A stretch of DNA of 64,000 bases from Aureobasidium sp. EXF-3400 (GCA_024195585.1 SWBL01000242.1:17247-81246); one strand, 5' to 3'; counted from the stretch's first letter, positions 53,993 through 64,000 are shown. Program-made: numbers and translations. Notes: generated from the sequence alone by a model not told the origin.

Positions 53993-55707
53993 CTATACTT
54001 CCGGAGTGCGAGTGAACCAGATGAAGTAATCGTCGCCCAATGCTGGTTCGAGAACCATACCAATAGTAGATACCTGCCCTTCTGGATTGCAACGAAACTG
54101 AACAGGAACAACATCTTCACCAGTATCGTCGGCTAGATATCCACGAAAGACTTTATCGTCGCTCACGTGTTCGAGAAGCATTGTAAAAGGCATGGAGCGA
54201 TCGCGCCCGTCGATGAACAACAAGCCATCCTTTTCCTGCACCGTCACATCTCGGTAACCACGGTTGTGATAGCTACCAAGGTAAGCCTTGATTGGAGTTG
54301 TGAGACTTCCTCTTGATTGTTCTCTGCGGAAAGCATTGCGTTTGGAATTCTTCTCACGACGCGTTTCTTGTACTGTGAATCGTTTCAAGCGCGGAATTGC
54401 AACGTCAAATCGCTGATCTTTCGGGATTGCCAGGACTTCATCGACAAGATAGCTCTGGATAATGAACGAGAGGTCGAATGCCCCGTCACTGTTACCGAGA
54501 ATCACAGCGCCGACTTTGTAGTCAGGCAGGAAGAACATACGGCTCCCGTAGCCGGTGATGACGCCGTTGTGAGAGATAATCTGTGCTCCGCGATAATAAT
54601 GCACATCCCATCCCAGTGCATAAGAAGGTGGAGGGTCACTGGAATGATTCTTTTGGTGTTTACTTGGTTGACTCTTTGTAATACGGGGCGTCGTAACGCC
54701 CCTGTAGATTGCATCTGTAATTGGTCCTGCTGAGTTGATCATGGCTCGAATGAATTTGGCAAGATCGTTGACACTTGTTTGTATTGAACCTGCTCCCTGG
54801 GCTTCGGGTGTCTCTTGATGGCAGGTTTCGTGGTAAGCACCATCTCGGAAGTAATATGGCGTCGAAAGCAGGCCTTCTTGTTCGCCGGCGCGCACCTCGC
54901 TCGGCTGAAGGAAGGTCGAACTCATGCGCAATTTCTGGAAAAGCTGCTCGTGAAGGAAGGATGAGAAACTCTTTTGCGATAGAGCTTCCACAAGATAAGT
55001 TGCGGCTGTATACATGATGTTGCTGTACTGGTAGGTTGACTTCGGCGCCTTGCTCAAAGGAAGATTACGCAAATTTCTGGTGACTGAGCGAGCGTTGTCA
55101 CAGTCTTTCGAGTGGACACCTAGGACGCTCAAGTCGTGGCTACCACAATCAGCTCGTGAAGCCCGGAAGTGAGAAATGACACATGCCCTGGCAAGCCTGA
55201 TCTGTGACTCAAAATGTCTTCAATCGTGACGACCTTATTAGCCTCTGGAGTCGACAGCAAGAAATCATCTGGAAACACTTCTGACAACACCGTGTCCCAT
55301 TTCACGCTCGGAAAGCCGTCGCTCTCCACAAATACAGCGACTGCAATTGCAGTAAAAGCTTTGGAGCATGAGGCAATGTCAAACAGTGTGTCGGGAGTGC
55401 AAGGTCTTTGAGGATCAATACACGCGAGGCCGAACGCCTTGGAGTATATGTCAGATCCATCAACCAATGCCATCGCGAGACCGGGAACATGAAAGTTGTC
55501 CATCAGTCGAGAGATATGGCTAGTCGTCTGTTGCTCATCGAGCCACACTGATGCGTCCATGCCACAGCTGCTGGGCGCTTCCTTTCGCGTTTGCACCATC
55601 GCAATCTCGTTATAGACTTGGAGAAGTGCAGGTTGCCATCTCATATGACCACGAAGATATTGCGACACGCACACGAGGAGGATCGTCTGAAGGATTCGTG
55701 GCTTCAT
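53993..55707 (-). CDS. Beta-lactamase-like serine hydrolase (class C / LACTB-type fold)
   Basis: Exons 55707-55187 and 55139-53993 give 555 aa. The N-terminus (MKPRILQTILLVCVSQYL) is a signal peptide or anchor. Catalytic features are the SxxK nucleophile in DIASCSKAFTAIAVA, the YxN motif in TYQYSNIMYTAA and, in the third-motif position, ISHNGVITGYGSRM. The family includes esterases, D-aminopeptidases and beta-lactamases; the substrate cannot be told. The C-terminal half (LGSYHNRGYRDVTVQEKDG) is the usual beta-barrel lipocalin-like extension. The 47-nt intron 55140-55186 has a GC donor (GCATGT) and TAG acceptor: only this choice gives the family sequence SGLPGHDLSVLG. The start is the first ATG in frame. 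Confidence 0.8.
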
Positions 55708-56092
55708 CCGGAAGAGCTATCGGTTGTGATTTGATGCCATCGATGTTCTCAACGTCTGCATAAGCACTTGGCATAATTTTCTCAAAGAAAATTTCAAGCA
55801 GTTCGGATAAACGGCAGTCAACAGCATTCCTCACCTCACGCGATGCCACGTTCCTTGACACTTCACTGCACTCTTGACCATAACGACAACCGCACTCGGT
55901 AAATTGCACAGAAAGAAAGATATGAGAAGAAAGAGACAAACGCCTGTCGGTGATGCATTCATTCGCAACTATCAAGCAGAAAAAGAGTTATGTACGTGAA
56001 AGAAACGAAGGTGCCTTGCCCTTTGCATGCAATCTGCGGCTCTTGAAACATCACTTGCCTGACCAATACCGTGTTCGGAAGGCTCAACAACT
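55708..56092. other. Intergenic, no gene recognised
   Basis: Short frames only, between two minus-strand genes for secreted hydrolases. Confidence 0.4.
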
Positions 56093-57001
56093 TTAACGAC
56101 CGACTCTGTAGGTGGCCCACATGTTCGACATTCTCTTGTTCTGGTCGAGGGTGAAGTCAGTGTAGCAAGCATCGTCCGAGTAGTCCATGTAGTTGTGGAT
56201 GGCGTCGACGCCGGCCACTGTGGGGCAGCTGTCCTTGGGAGGCTTGGAAGGGCATCCATCAGTGCTGGTGCTCTGCATAGGAGTGTCGGCGATGAAGTCT
56301 CCGCTGCCGGTGCAACTGTAGCCTTCGAAGGTGTGCAGAAGACCCATCCAGTGGCCGGTTTCGTGAACGGCGGTCATGCCCAGGTTGAAGCCGTAAATGT
56401 TGCCGCCGGGCATAGTGTTGGCCTGGATCATGCAGCCGTCGGTGATGTAAGTGCTGGGGTCAGGGGTGCCGGGACCAATGTCTGAAGGCAGACTGCACGT
56501 GCCGAGGATACTGCCAGTGAGGTCGGTCATGAAGTAGATGTTGTGAGTGGAGTAGGTACCGTTACGCAGAGCAGTCTTCATGTTGGTAGCATCATTGCCT
56601 GCACCGACAGCCCAGGCGTCGTTGACAGTGAAGGTGGTGGCAATGCGGTTGAACTGGACGTTGCTGGCTTTGTAGGCCCTGTTCATTGTAGCGAGTTGGT
56701 CATCGGCCATCTTCTGAGTGATGGTGCCTGCCTTTGCGGCGGTGGTGATGATGTGGAAAGCGACATTGACGACGATGGGGCCAGCAGCGGCAGCGCGGAC
56801 AGCGTGACCAGCCATCTGTGTGCCGCTGTGTGCCTTGAAGACACCCTGGTGCATCTGGCGCACAGTCTTGTTGAAGTTTTCACTGGCGTGACTGAGGTCA
56901 ACGCCGCAGTCAAAGTGCTTGTACACAGTGTTGTTGTTGGGGTTGGCGCTGGCCGATGCCAGGAGGCCGGCGAGGCCGACGAGGATGCTGGACAGATGCA
57001 T
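56093..57001 (-). CDS. Secreted M43-type (pappalysin-like) zinc metalloprotease
   Basis: An intronless gene of 302 aa from MHLSSILVGLAGLLASASANP, a clear signal peptide. The zinc site TAVHETGHWMGLLHTFEGYSC gives HExxHxxGxxH, and NYMDYSDDACYTDF is the Met-turn with the disulfide-forming Cys, together typical of the M43 family of metzincin proteases found widely in fungi. Other cysteines pair around DTPMQSTSTDGCPSKPPKDS. It probably degrades extracellular protein; secreted members are associated with substrate colonisation. The region before the active site, with YFMTDLTGSILGTCSLP, is the usual M43 linker. Nothing broken was seen. Confidence 0.9.
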   Translation of the reverse strand: MHLSSILVGLAGLLASASANPNNNTVYKHFDCGVDLSHASENFNKTVRQMHQGVFKAHSGTQMAGHAVRAAAAGPIVVNVAFHIITTAAKAGTITQKMADDQLATMNRAYKASNVQFNRIATTFTVNDAWAVGAGNDATNMKTALRNGTYSTHNIYFMTDLTGSILGTCSLPSDIGPGTPDPSTYITDGCMIQANTMPGGNIYGFNLGMTAVHETGHWMGLLHTFEGYSCTGSGDFIADTPMQSTSTDGCPSKPPKDSCPTVAGVDAIHNYMDYSDDACYTDFTLDQNKRMSNMWATYRVGR

Positions 57002-57807
57002 GTCGTTTGTTTTGATGGAAGGGGAAACGAAAGATGAAGGTCGTGGTATGTGCAATGTAACGATGACGGCCGAAGAGAAGAGATATGTACAATGACCTCG
57101 TCCGTCGAAGAAGATTCACAATGAGAGTCAACTCTTGTGAGGATAAAAGACCCAGATATTGGGGACGAGGAATCTATTTATGTAGCTGATTGCAGTAATG
57201 ATCGGCACAAAGTGAACAACAAGGCTTTACGAGTGAGGCATCCATCTCCCCTTGTGGAGTAGTCACCTTTGCTTGTGAATTCAAGCACAAAGTCTGGAAA
57301 GTTGACGTTTGCGGCTGGGACCAGGCCCAGGCTCGGATAACAAAGGGCATATCCAGCAAGAAGAAGCGACCTTGCCTCCGCTCTGCCGCTCGTTACAATG
57401 AATTACCCGCCACATTAGAAAGCATTACGTGCCAGTCTTGAAGGTGGAGTATGGACATATATCTCTATAGGGTGAAGCGGCTAAAAAACCAATCACTGTT
57501 GCCATTCAGGGACAACGATGCAAAATCTGCTTGTCAGGCGCTTGTTATTTCACAAAGATTCTCGTTGAGCGATGGGCTAGAATTCGACTTCGTGTGACCG
57601 GGCCTTTGTTACGCCCGAACATGACCGTTGACCAAATCGAGAACAGTTCTATAAAGTGTCGGAAAGGAAACGGATGGTAGAAAAACGCATAACGTTCATT
57701 CATTACATAGGAAATGGTTCATTCTATGGACAATTGTGCCCTAACTTCGGAAGATCTCAATATTCAGTCAGTATTTTCTCTTTGCAACGACAGCCCCACC
57801 CATCCGG
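57002..57807. other. Intergenic, no gene recognised
   Basis: Short frames only. It includes the promoter of the metalloprotease gene. Confidence 0.45.
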
Positions 57808-59187
57808 CTACCAGGGAAGGTTAAAGAATCCCTTGCGACTTGTGGTGGTAGAGCTGGTTGCAGAAGAAATGCTTGCCATACCACTGTTTGACGCATGTGC
57901 TGAGTGGGAGTGGTGGCGGAATCGGTAGTGGGAACTCACAGAGCGTGCTTGGACGTTGGTAGCAGAGCTAGGCGAGACTGTGGAAGTCTCGCTCATCGGG
58001 CCAGACCACTGCGATGCAGAAGTCGAAGTGGTCGCAGACGAAGTCACTGCAGATGTTGGCTTGGGGGTAGGAGCGGCAGCAGGCGAAGCAGCAACCTCAG
58101 AGACTGATGGCTTCGAGTCAACCACAGCCTGAGGCTTAGGCTCTTCTTCGTGTGACTCGGTAGGCTTGCTCTCCTGGGCGTACTGTTCAGGGCTGTAGCC
58201 TTGACGAGCAAGGAACTCCTCGAAGGTCTCCTCAAGATAAGGATAGTCGGTTTCGGATGCGGCATGGGCATCCGAACCGGAATCTTGCTCGTACCCGTAC
58301 TCAAAGTCAGAAGGAGCTCCGTGGTTTTCTTCTTCAGTCGATCTGGCTTGGAGATGATGCTCCATTTCTTCGTTCCAAGCGTAGCTCCAATCAGGTACCT
58401 CGTGCCCATCTTCTTGCGATGCCTCGTGAGTGTCAACCGATCTAGCATCAAGCTCGTGGTGGTCCTCGGAAGGATATCCGTCAGGGAAGCGGGCGATCAT
58501 CCATTGTGCGAATTCCTCGTAGCTTTCATCATCAGGGCCAGTACCGGCGGCAGCTGTGATAGGAGTTGTGGCAGTTGTGGTAGTTGTGCTGGTGGTAGTA
58601 ACAGCCTGCGACTCAACATCTCGAGCATTGATCTTCTGCTTGACTTGCTCAGAGAAGTCCTTGGGGTAGCGGGACTCCATCCAGGTAACGAAACCTTCGT
58701 AGGTGTCATCAGCTGGCCCGTCTGCAGAGGCTTCAACTTTTGCACTTGGCGAAGGGGCTACACTGCGGGCGACATGGCTGTTCCCGGCTTGTTCAGGAAT
58801 TCCCTGAGCCAGACGAGCATCCATCCACTGCAAGAAAGCCTCATAACTGTCATCAGACGGTTCGTCGGCGGCTGGAGTCGAGGAAACTGCAGTGGCAGAT
58901 GTCGAAGTGACACTACGAGCGTGGATGCTACTAGGTCTTAGGTCCTCTGCAGGCATGTATGTTGGCTCGAACGAGCCAGTCGCAAAGTCAGGCATGGCCG
59001 AAGGTGCACTCTGAGAGTACTTGTTTGTTGCAGCTTTGGGGATTGGTTCATAGCCGGGAACTTCTACAAAGACGTCAGACTTCCCGTTCTCAGACACAAA
59101 AATGTTGAACTTACCGGCCACGTCAATGGCGCGTGTTCCTGTAGCAGCAACAGCTGCAGATGCGATAGTGACAATTGAGAAACGCAT
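57808..59187 (-). CDS. Secreted repeat protein with AR-S/D-V spacers
   Basis: An intronless gene of 459 aa. MRFSIVTIASAAVAATGTRA is a signal peptide. The mature protein alternates Ser/Thr/Pro/Glu-rich linkers with short repeats: DDSYEAFLQWMDARL, DDTYEGFVTWMESRY, DESYEEFAQWMIARF, and a weaker EETFEEFLARQGYSPEQ. The linkers repeatedly contain a single-Arg motif: IHARSV, HVARSV, INARDV, LDARSV, LQARST and VQARSV. The last 30 residues are His/Ser-rich. No enzyme motif is seen. The repeat-spacer layout recalls precursors cut into several peptides, although dibasic Kex2 sites are absent, so the processing is inference. It might equally be a wall or surface protein. The fourth in a run of four such genes. 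Confidence 0.7.
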   Translation of the reverse strand: MRFSIVTIASAAVAATGTRAIDVAGKFNIFVSENGKSDVFVEVPGYEPIPKAATNKYSQSAPSAMPDFATGSFEPTYMPAEDLRPSSIHARSVTSTSATAVSSTPAADEPSDDSYEAFLQWMDARLAQGIPEQAGNSHVARSVAPSPSAKVEASADGPADDTYEGFVTWMESRYPKDFSEQVKQKINARDVESQAVTTTSTTTTTATTPITAAAGTGPDDESYEEFAQWMIARFPDGYPSEDHHELDARSVDTHEASQEDGHEVPDWSYAWNEEMEHHLQARSTEEENHGAPSDFEYGYEQDSGSDAHAASETDYPYLEETFEEFLARQGYSPEQYAQESKPTESHEEEPKPQAVVDSKPSVSEVAASPAAAPTPKPTSAVTSSATTSTSASQWSGPMSETSTVSPSSATNVQARSVSSHYRFRHHSHSAHASNSGMASISSATSSTTTSRKGFFNLPW

Positions 59188-60758
59188 GATTTTGCTTAGT
59201 TTGCAGCAGACTAAGCAGCGCCTGCGAATAAGCTATATAGAAAGACTACTATTGTGACCATGAACAGGCCTGATAAGATGAGCGTAGTCCCATTGAGAGG
59301 TCGTGGCGTCCGTTTTCGGCAACATTCTTTGTGAACATCGCACGTCGCAGCTATCTGCGAGATATCCCGCTTTCAACGACGAACAAAGATGGGACAAGAC
59401 CATAAGATTGCTTCAGGACAGGATATCACTCGTTTGCATTGTGCGTATGATCTCGAAGCATACCTGTGGAAGTCCAGGCACCGAAACTCTTTCGGTGTTC
59501 CGTGATGATATCGAGCGTATTGTGATCAGATCTATCCTCTCATCGACCTGTTGCACATTATGTTCAACATTTACGTTTTTATGATCATATTTAAGACCTC
59601 TTCATTCGCTGCTCTTGCGTCTCTCTACCTGCACCGCTTTGATAAATGTTCTCGTGCTCTTGATCAGCTTCTCCATTCGATTCGGCAGAGCGTTCACGAG
59701 TGTTCGAAGTTAGATCTCGCAGACTGAATGCTGAGCTCGTTCTATTCGTCGAAGTAGACGATGTGATTGACCTCAGACCCTTCTCTCAACGCCGCTGCCG
59801 CGACCTAGCAGCCTTTCACACACCTTCAGACTGAATGCTGAGCAGTTAATGCGTTAGACGTTTGAGTTTAAACAGAAGTCACGAGAAAGAAGCATTCAAG
59901 GTCGCACACGACCATCCAACGCTGACTGCCTCACCCACTCGATGATTCGAATGAAGGCCCAAAAGTATAGTATTGCATTATGCGGACGACTGTACGTGAG
60001 AGAATACGTGCAATCCTGTCGTGAAGGCAGTTTCTCAAAACGTCGGTGGCAGGCAAGGAATGTACGGCTGACCATGTTGGAATGTGGTCACATGGACGTC
60101 GGCAAGCAGGTAGAGCCGACTCCATATCGGCATGCCGAAGGTCGCGATTGAAAATGATTGGTAGATTGGTAGTGGACAGAAGTAATGGAGCGCGGTGGAT
60201 GGTAATGAACGCTACCAGTGGTGCAAAAAAATCCCTATAGCCGGATTCACAGTCACCATCTGGCAAGTACAGGCGCAGACGTGCTTTCAGAACTCTTTAA
60301 AGCTACAATGAAACCTTCGCGAAGACTTGAATGGGATTGAATCAACCTCCGCAAACAGCTTCGAGACAAAGAGCTCTTGTGCAAAGAAGGTCTATACGTC
60401 CTACTTCGAGGCATCGCACTAAGCATCATCGAAGATTCTATGAACCAGCTAGTCGGAACCGGCTTGACGGAAGTTGATATACCCGATGAACAAACAACTT
60501 CGAGGCAGCCACTGACAACATCTCAGTCGTGGTGTGTTGGCTGAAGAAATGGTATAAGGCAGAGCAGTTGTTTCGATCGTTCCTCGAGCATCTTCTGCTG
60601 CTACACCAGGACTGTCAAGCTTTTGCATTTCTTCTTGACCTTGTACATACATACTTTCTCGTTTTTCAAGCTTGTTGCTCAGTCGTCCGGCACACGTCGA
60701 GACTCTTCAACCAAAAACTATCATCAACAAGCTGGCAGAATTCAACATCATCTTCGAC
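59188..60758. other. Intergenic, no gene recognised
   Basis: No frame with motifs on either strand over 1.57 kb. It includes the promoter of the repeat-protein gene on the left and the leader of the next gene on the right. Confidence 0.45.
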
Positions 60759-61787
60759 ATGAACAAAACATTGCACTGGCAGCAGCGCATCGCCCTCGTC
60801 CGCCACAACTTGCATGCAGCTCACCGTTCTGGCGACTTTACCTTTTTCAAGACCTTGCAGGCTCAAGCTCTTTTCGACAACACGAACCACGTTGCTACAT
60901 TGTCAGCCACTCTTGGTGATGAGGCTGACAGTGTGCTTTCCGGCCTCGATGATTTGAATGCTTCGATTGCTCATGTACACGAGGACGCTTTCAAGAACGT
61001 TTACAACAGTCTCAAGACTTATCTCTTCGAGTCTGGTGTCACCACTGGCGGCTGTGAGGAGAAAAGCAAGGTCTTTGTTGATGTTCAGATGCAGAAGCAG
61101 ATGGCAGATCATGCAATCGACAAGGCCACTTCTTCTGCAATTGCGCTCATCCAACAGCAGCCAGCCAGTGTTCAGGATACTGCCGCTGCTGTCTGGATTA
61201 CTGGCACCACCATCATTGCCGACAGCGTCGAGATTGTCCTGAAGCATCTTTTGGCTCTGGAAGAAAACATGCATGACTTCATCCGCCTCGAAGAAAGCTG
61301 GAACGAGGTGAAGACAAGTGTTGGACACAGCGTATCTGCGTTGAAGGGAGTCTTCAACCTCATAAGTGGAGAGCCTGAGCCCGATACCGTTGGTGCCTCG
61401 TCTCGTTCATCCAGCTTCTCTGGCACAATGTTCCGCCGCTTCTCAAGTGCATTTAGCTCTGGTCCTGCAAGTCGATTCTCTACTGTGTCGCTTCCTGGAA
61501 GCCGATCCGGCTCAGTCTCCAACCAGAACCATCATGTCAGGTCTTCGTCGTTCCATTCTCCTGATTACAACGGCCGCAACAGCTTCCGCAACAGTATCTC
61601 GTCTGCTTGTCCCATGTCTTTGCCGAGTAGTCAGGGGTGGAAGCACACTAATCTTGACACCATTCCACCGACTCCTGCGGCTGGGGATATTGGCGATGAA
61701 GAGGTTAATCCTTTTGACACTTCTGTGCCGCCCATGCCTGAGATCCCTAGTCTGATGGACATTAGATCTGAGCAGGCTGTGATGTGA
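60759..61787 (+). CDS. Hypothetical helical protein with Ser-rich tail
   Basis: A single-exon frame of 342 aa from ATG at 60759 (MNKTLHWQQRIALVRHNLHA). The first 220 residues are alpha-helical without membrane segments (FFKTLQAQALFDNTNHVATL, LGDEADSVLSGLDDLN, KATSSAIALIQQQPA). After these comes a basic, Ser/Gly/Arg-rich disordered stretch (SRSSSFSGTMFRRFSSAFSS) and a Pro-containing end (NPFDTSVPPMPEIPSLMDIR). I do not recognise a family. The Ser-rich part looks like a phosphorylation-rich regulatory tail. Codon use fits a real gene and the downstream sequence includes a short AT-rich 3' flank. The start is the first ATG of the conserved-looking frame. Confidence 0.6.
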   Translation: MNKTLHWQQRIALVRHNLHAAHRSGDFTFFKTLQAQALFDNTNHVATLSATLGDEADSVLSGLDDLNASIAHVHEDAFKNVYNSLKTYLFESGVTTGGCEEKSKVFVDVQMQKQMADHAIDKATSSAIALIQQQPASVQDTAAAVWITGTTIIADSVEIVLKHLLALEENMHDFIRLEESWNEVKTSVGHSVSALKGVFNLISGEPEPDTVGASSRSSSFSGTMFRRFSSAFSSGPASRFSTVSLPGSRSGSVSNQNHHVRSSSFHSPDYNGRNSFRNSISSACPMSLPSSQGWKHTNLDTIPPTPAAGDIGDEEVNPFDTSVPPMPEIPSLMDIRSEQAVM

Positions 61788-62262
61788 TTCGGGAAGGGAG
61801 CGCGCGAAGGGGAGATGGACTGATATGGTAATGATTTGTAGATATTGATGGATGCTTTCACGATTGCGACGTTCGTTTTGTTTGTGTTGAGGGCTTTCAT
61901 GATGTATGTAGAGTAATGATATCAGAGACCGGTCTCTCAGCGCCGGCCAAACTTTGCTTTGATGCGTTCGTTGTGGACGAGTGTCTCGCTACCATGAGTT
62001 TGAATACAATCGTAGAATGACAGAAGATGGCATAAAAAGTGAGTGGGAATTATGGCTATGATATGTATGCCTGCATAAGTATGCTGTTTCACGAAAATCA
62101 AGTCGACAAGGGTTGCGGCACAAGGGAAATTAGAGTATGAAGCTTGGCAGGGGCATGCCCCGCCATTCAACGTTGAAGCCTGAAAGCTCGAAGACTTTGC
62201 AACCGTCGTTCGCATGTGAATGCCAAACAGCTCAATCTCCCTCGTGATCTCTCTCAAACAGC

Positions 62263-64000
62263 ATGGCGCGCCATCGCGGGCTGCCTGCCGGAGGTGGCCA
62301 GGTGACTCTGCCGAGGACGCCGGGAAAATCTCGTTTTCGACGTTCCAAGTCGACCAAATCTCATGGACGCAACTCCATGAACGACACTACGGGCGCTATG
62401 GTTCATGGTTCGCAGGGTTTCAAGCATGCGGCGGAGTCGACTCCCAAAGTCGCTTTATCACATCCGACAGGCGCTTTCCCGCCGCCTTCACGACAGCTCA
62501 TGACTCCACAAGCTACACAGTCAATCAGTACCGACGACCATAATGAGGATCATGATTCATCCTTTTCCGAAACTGCAGAAAAGCTGTTGTCGCCGCGGTC
62601 GAAAAGTATTGACGATTTGCGGACCAGCTATCGGCAAACTAGCGATACGTATATCGCAGTCACCAGGATATTATACCCGCAGCTACTCTCACCGCACGAC
62701 TCTGAGGACAGGATAGATGTTCAACGAGAAATCCTCATACTGGAGCTATACCTTGCGCGGGCAAAACTTGCGCTTGATTATAGGACAGCTCACTACGAAA
62801 TAACTCGAAATGACCAGTCGTGGAGCTCTGTACTACCCAAACTAGCTGTCACCAAAGGCTGGCTCGAAGAATGCGTTCAACGAATTGAGGATCCAACGTC
62901 AAGGCCTGACTGCAAATCTGGAAACTTTTTCTTTGAGTTGTCGCATTATTTCCTTGCTACTATCGTTAAACAACATCAAGACTCGCTGTTCGAAGGACGA
63001 CAATTACCCTCTGAAGATGAAATCTTTGAGGTGTTCCAGAGAGTAGAGCCACGACCACGGGGATCTGGCCTTGGACCATACTTGGAAGAGCTGACTGGGG
63101 TGAAGACTCTCGACCCCGAACTCATGCCGGAAGTCCTACTGCGACTCGAACGTAAATTGGCTTCTCATCCAAGCATAAGCAAGACAAGCTGGCCTGTTCC
63201 GGAAGACATGGTCTCGGTTGATTCTGATAGACAATTAGCTCTCAGACATGAAATATCACAGCTGAAGTCGCTAGTCGAGCGGAACCAAATTCGGCCACAT
63301 AACCCATTGGACATTGATGCAATCGAGCATGAAGGTAACTCAGGGTCGGATGCGTCGATACATGTTGCACCGCATGATGACTCGGAGGATCTGAACGCAT
63401 CTGTCTCAATGACTGACGATGTAAATACGGGTGGCAACATCAACCAGGATGAATGGGTAGCCAGCGACTTTGGTCTTGACCTGCGAGGGCTTGATCCAGA
63501 GATCTTGACTGCAGAGCAAGTTGCAGAGAGAGACATACTCCTGGAAAGAGACGCAGAAGCAGCTGCAAGATCCTCCCAGTCATCTCACGATCAGACCAAT
63601 GCGATCAAACCACTGGATGTGTTACGAGACAAGGGAATGGAGCCGATGAATCATGGACCGGAAGAGCAACATTACCAAACGGAGCCGCAACCAGACTTCA
63701 CCAGCCTATCGAGACGACAACAATACGAGCGTATAGCAGGACGCGAGCTGTCTTGTAATACTTCGCAGATGGGCTCTTCTCCCTGGTCCTCCAGTCAGCC
63801 AGATTTACAAACCAACAGACCGAATCTTGAAGCAGATCAGTCCTTGACTGTTTTCTCTGACCTACCTGACTTTGACGAATTGATGCAAGATGTGCCTGAT
63901 GGAGAGAATCCCTCACAACAACAGATGGTCTCACAACAACAGATGGTCTCACAACAACAGATGGTCTCACAACAACAGATGGTCTCACAACAACAGATGG
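62263..64000 (+). CDS. Hypothetical protein, N-terminal part, runs off the window
   Basis: An uninterrupted frame from ATG 62263 (MARHRGLPAGGGQVTLPRTP) to the right edge, at least 579 codons with no stop, the longest open frame at this end. The N-terminus is basic and Ser/Arg-rich (KSRFRRSKSTKSHGRNS), suggesting nucleic-acid binding or nuclear import. It then has a helical region (REILILELYLARAKLALDYR, LEECVQRIEDP, FFFELSHYFLATIVKQHQD), a disordered acidic middle, and a Gln-rich repeat end. No domain recognised. The last 88 bases are tandem 18-bp repeats, so the C-terminus cannot be judged. The start ATG lacks strong context, so a slightly later Met is possible. Confidence 0.6.
   Translation, partial: MARHRGLPAGGGQVTLPRTPGKSRFRRSKSTKSHGRNSMNDTTGAMVHGSQGFKHAAESTPKVALSHPTGAFPPPSRQLMTPQATQSISTDDHNEDHDSSFSETAEKLLSPRSKSIDDLRTSYRQTSDTYIAVTRILYPQLLSPHDSEDRIDVQREILILELYLARAKLALDYRTAHYEITRNDQSWSSVLPKLAVTKGWLEECVQRIEDPTSRPDCKSGNFFFELSHYFLATIVKQHQDSLFEGRQLPSEDEIFEVFQRVEPRPRGSGLGPYLEELTGVKTLDPELMPEVLLRLERKLASHPSISKTSWPVPEDMVSVDSDRQLALRHEISQLKSLVERNQIRPHNPLDIDAIEHEGNSGSDASIHVAPHDDSEDLNASVSMTDDVNTGGNINQDEWVASDFGLDLRGLDPEILTAEQVAERDILLERDAEAAARSSQSSHDQTNAIKPLDVLRDKGMEPMNHGPEEQHYQTEPQPDFTSLSRRQQYERIAGRELSCNTSQMGSSPWSSSQPDLQTNRPNLEADQSLTVFSDLPDFDELMQDVPDGENPSQQQMVSQQQMVSQQQMVSQQQMVSQQQM
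63913..64000 (+). repeat. 18-bp tandem repeat encoding SQQQMV
   Basis: TCACAACAACAGATGGTC is repeated perfectly at 63913, 63931, 63949 and 63967, with a fifth copy cut by the window end at 64000. The frame encodes Ser-Gln-Gln-Gln-Met-Val, so copy changes would keep the frame. The full array length is unknown. Confidence 0.95.

Noticed and set aside
56543..57037. Plus-strand frame rich in Val/Gly over the metalloprotease
   Set aside because: Antisense of the HExxH protease gene.
58201..58941. Plus-strand 246-codon frame over the repeat protein
   Set aside because: Antisense of repetitive Ser/Thr/Glu codons; no initiation context or motif.
63913..64000. CRISPR-like array
   Set aside because: Perfect head-to-tail coding repeats without spacers in a eukaryotic gene; a coding minisatellite.

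Overview
This window is fungal nuclear DNA. Coding regions are interrupted by many short GT-AG introns, usually 47-90 nt. The gene set is that of a filamentous ascomycete: an alpha-pheromone receptor, Zn2Cys6 transcription factor and DHA1 transporter relics, a DUF3292 protein, an EZH2/KMT6-type methyltransferase and ATG101. Gene style, AT-rich blocks and C-to-T style premature stops suggest a Pezizomycotina genome with past RIP, probably a Dothideomycete; that last step is inference, not something a marker proves.

Layout. 1-14.7 kb: edge of a bestrophin-like gene (-), a GT2 glycosyltransferase, tRNA-Gly(GCC), a TauD/TfdA-like dioxygenase, a secreted Ser/Thr-rich protein, a small Zn-ribbon protein and an EZH2-like SET methyltransferase. 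14.7-18.9 kb: a graveyard with the C-terminal half of an MFS transporter and a Zn2Cys6 regulator split by a second decayed coiled-coil gene. 19.3-35.7 kb: dense conserved housekeeping DNA with a UBE3D-like E2-binding protein running in frame out of a Rogdi/RAV2 gene, phosphoserine aminotransferase, the RNase P subunit Rpr2, tRNA-His guanylyltransferase Thg1, pheromone receptor Ste2, a DUF3292 protein, a frame-broken conserved gene, ATG101 and an uncharacterised gene. 35.7-41 kb: gene-poor, with a possible decayed gene and an AT-rich block holding a 1.3 kb GC-rich repeat island bounded by identical 17-bp direct repeats.

41-52 kb is an accessory locus: an amidoligase-family gene, a small RING/IBR-like membrane protein, a long stop-riddled but largely frame-preserving pseudogene, a second amidoligase-fold gene that has lost the signature residues, a divergently transcribed protein kinase, and a small ORF. 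53-59.2 kb holds four genes for secreted or membrane-anchored products (candidate effector, serine hydrolase, M43 metalloprotease, repeat protein). 60.7-64 kb holds two uncharacterised genes, the last running off the window in an 18-bp tandem repeat.

The conserved block looks stable and intact, while 14.7-18.9 kb and 36-48 kb show decay by stop codons with few indels. The most interesting items are the paired amidoligase and amidoligase-like pseudoenzyme with their kinase and RING/IBR neighbours, the stop-riddled gene between them, the Rogdi-UBE3D in-frame junction, and the GC island.
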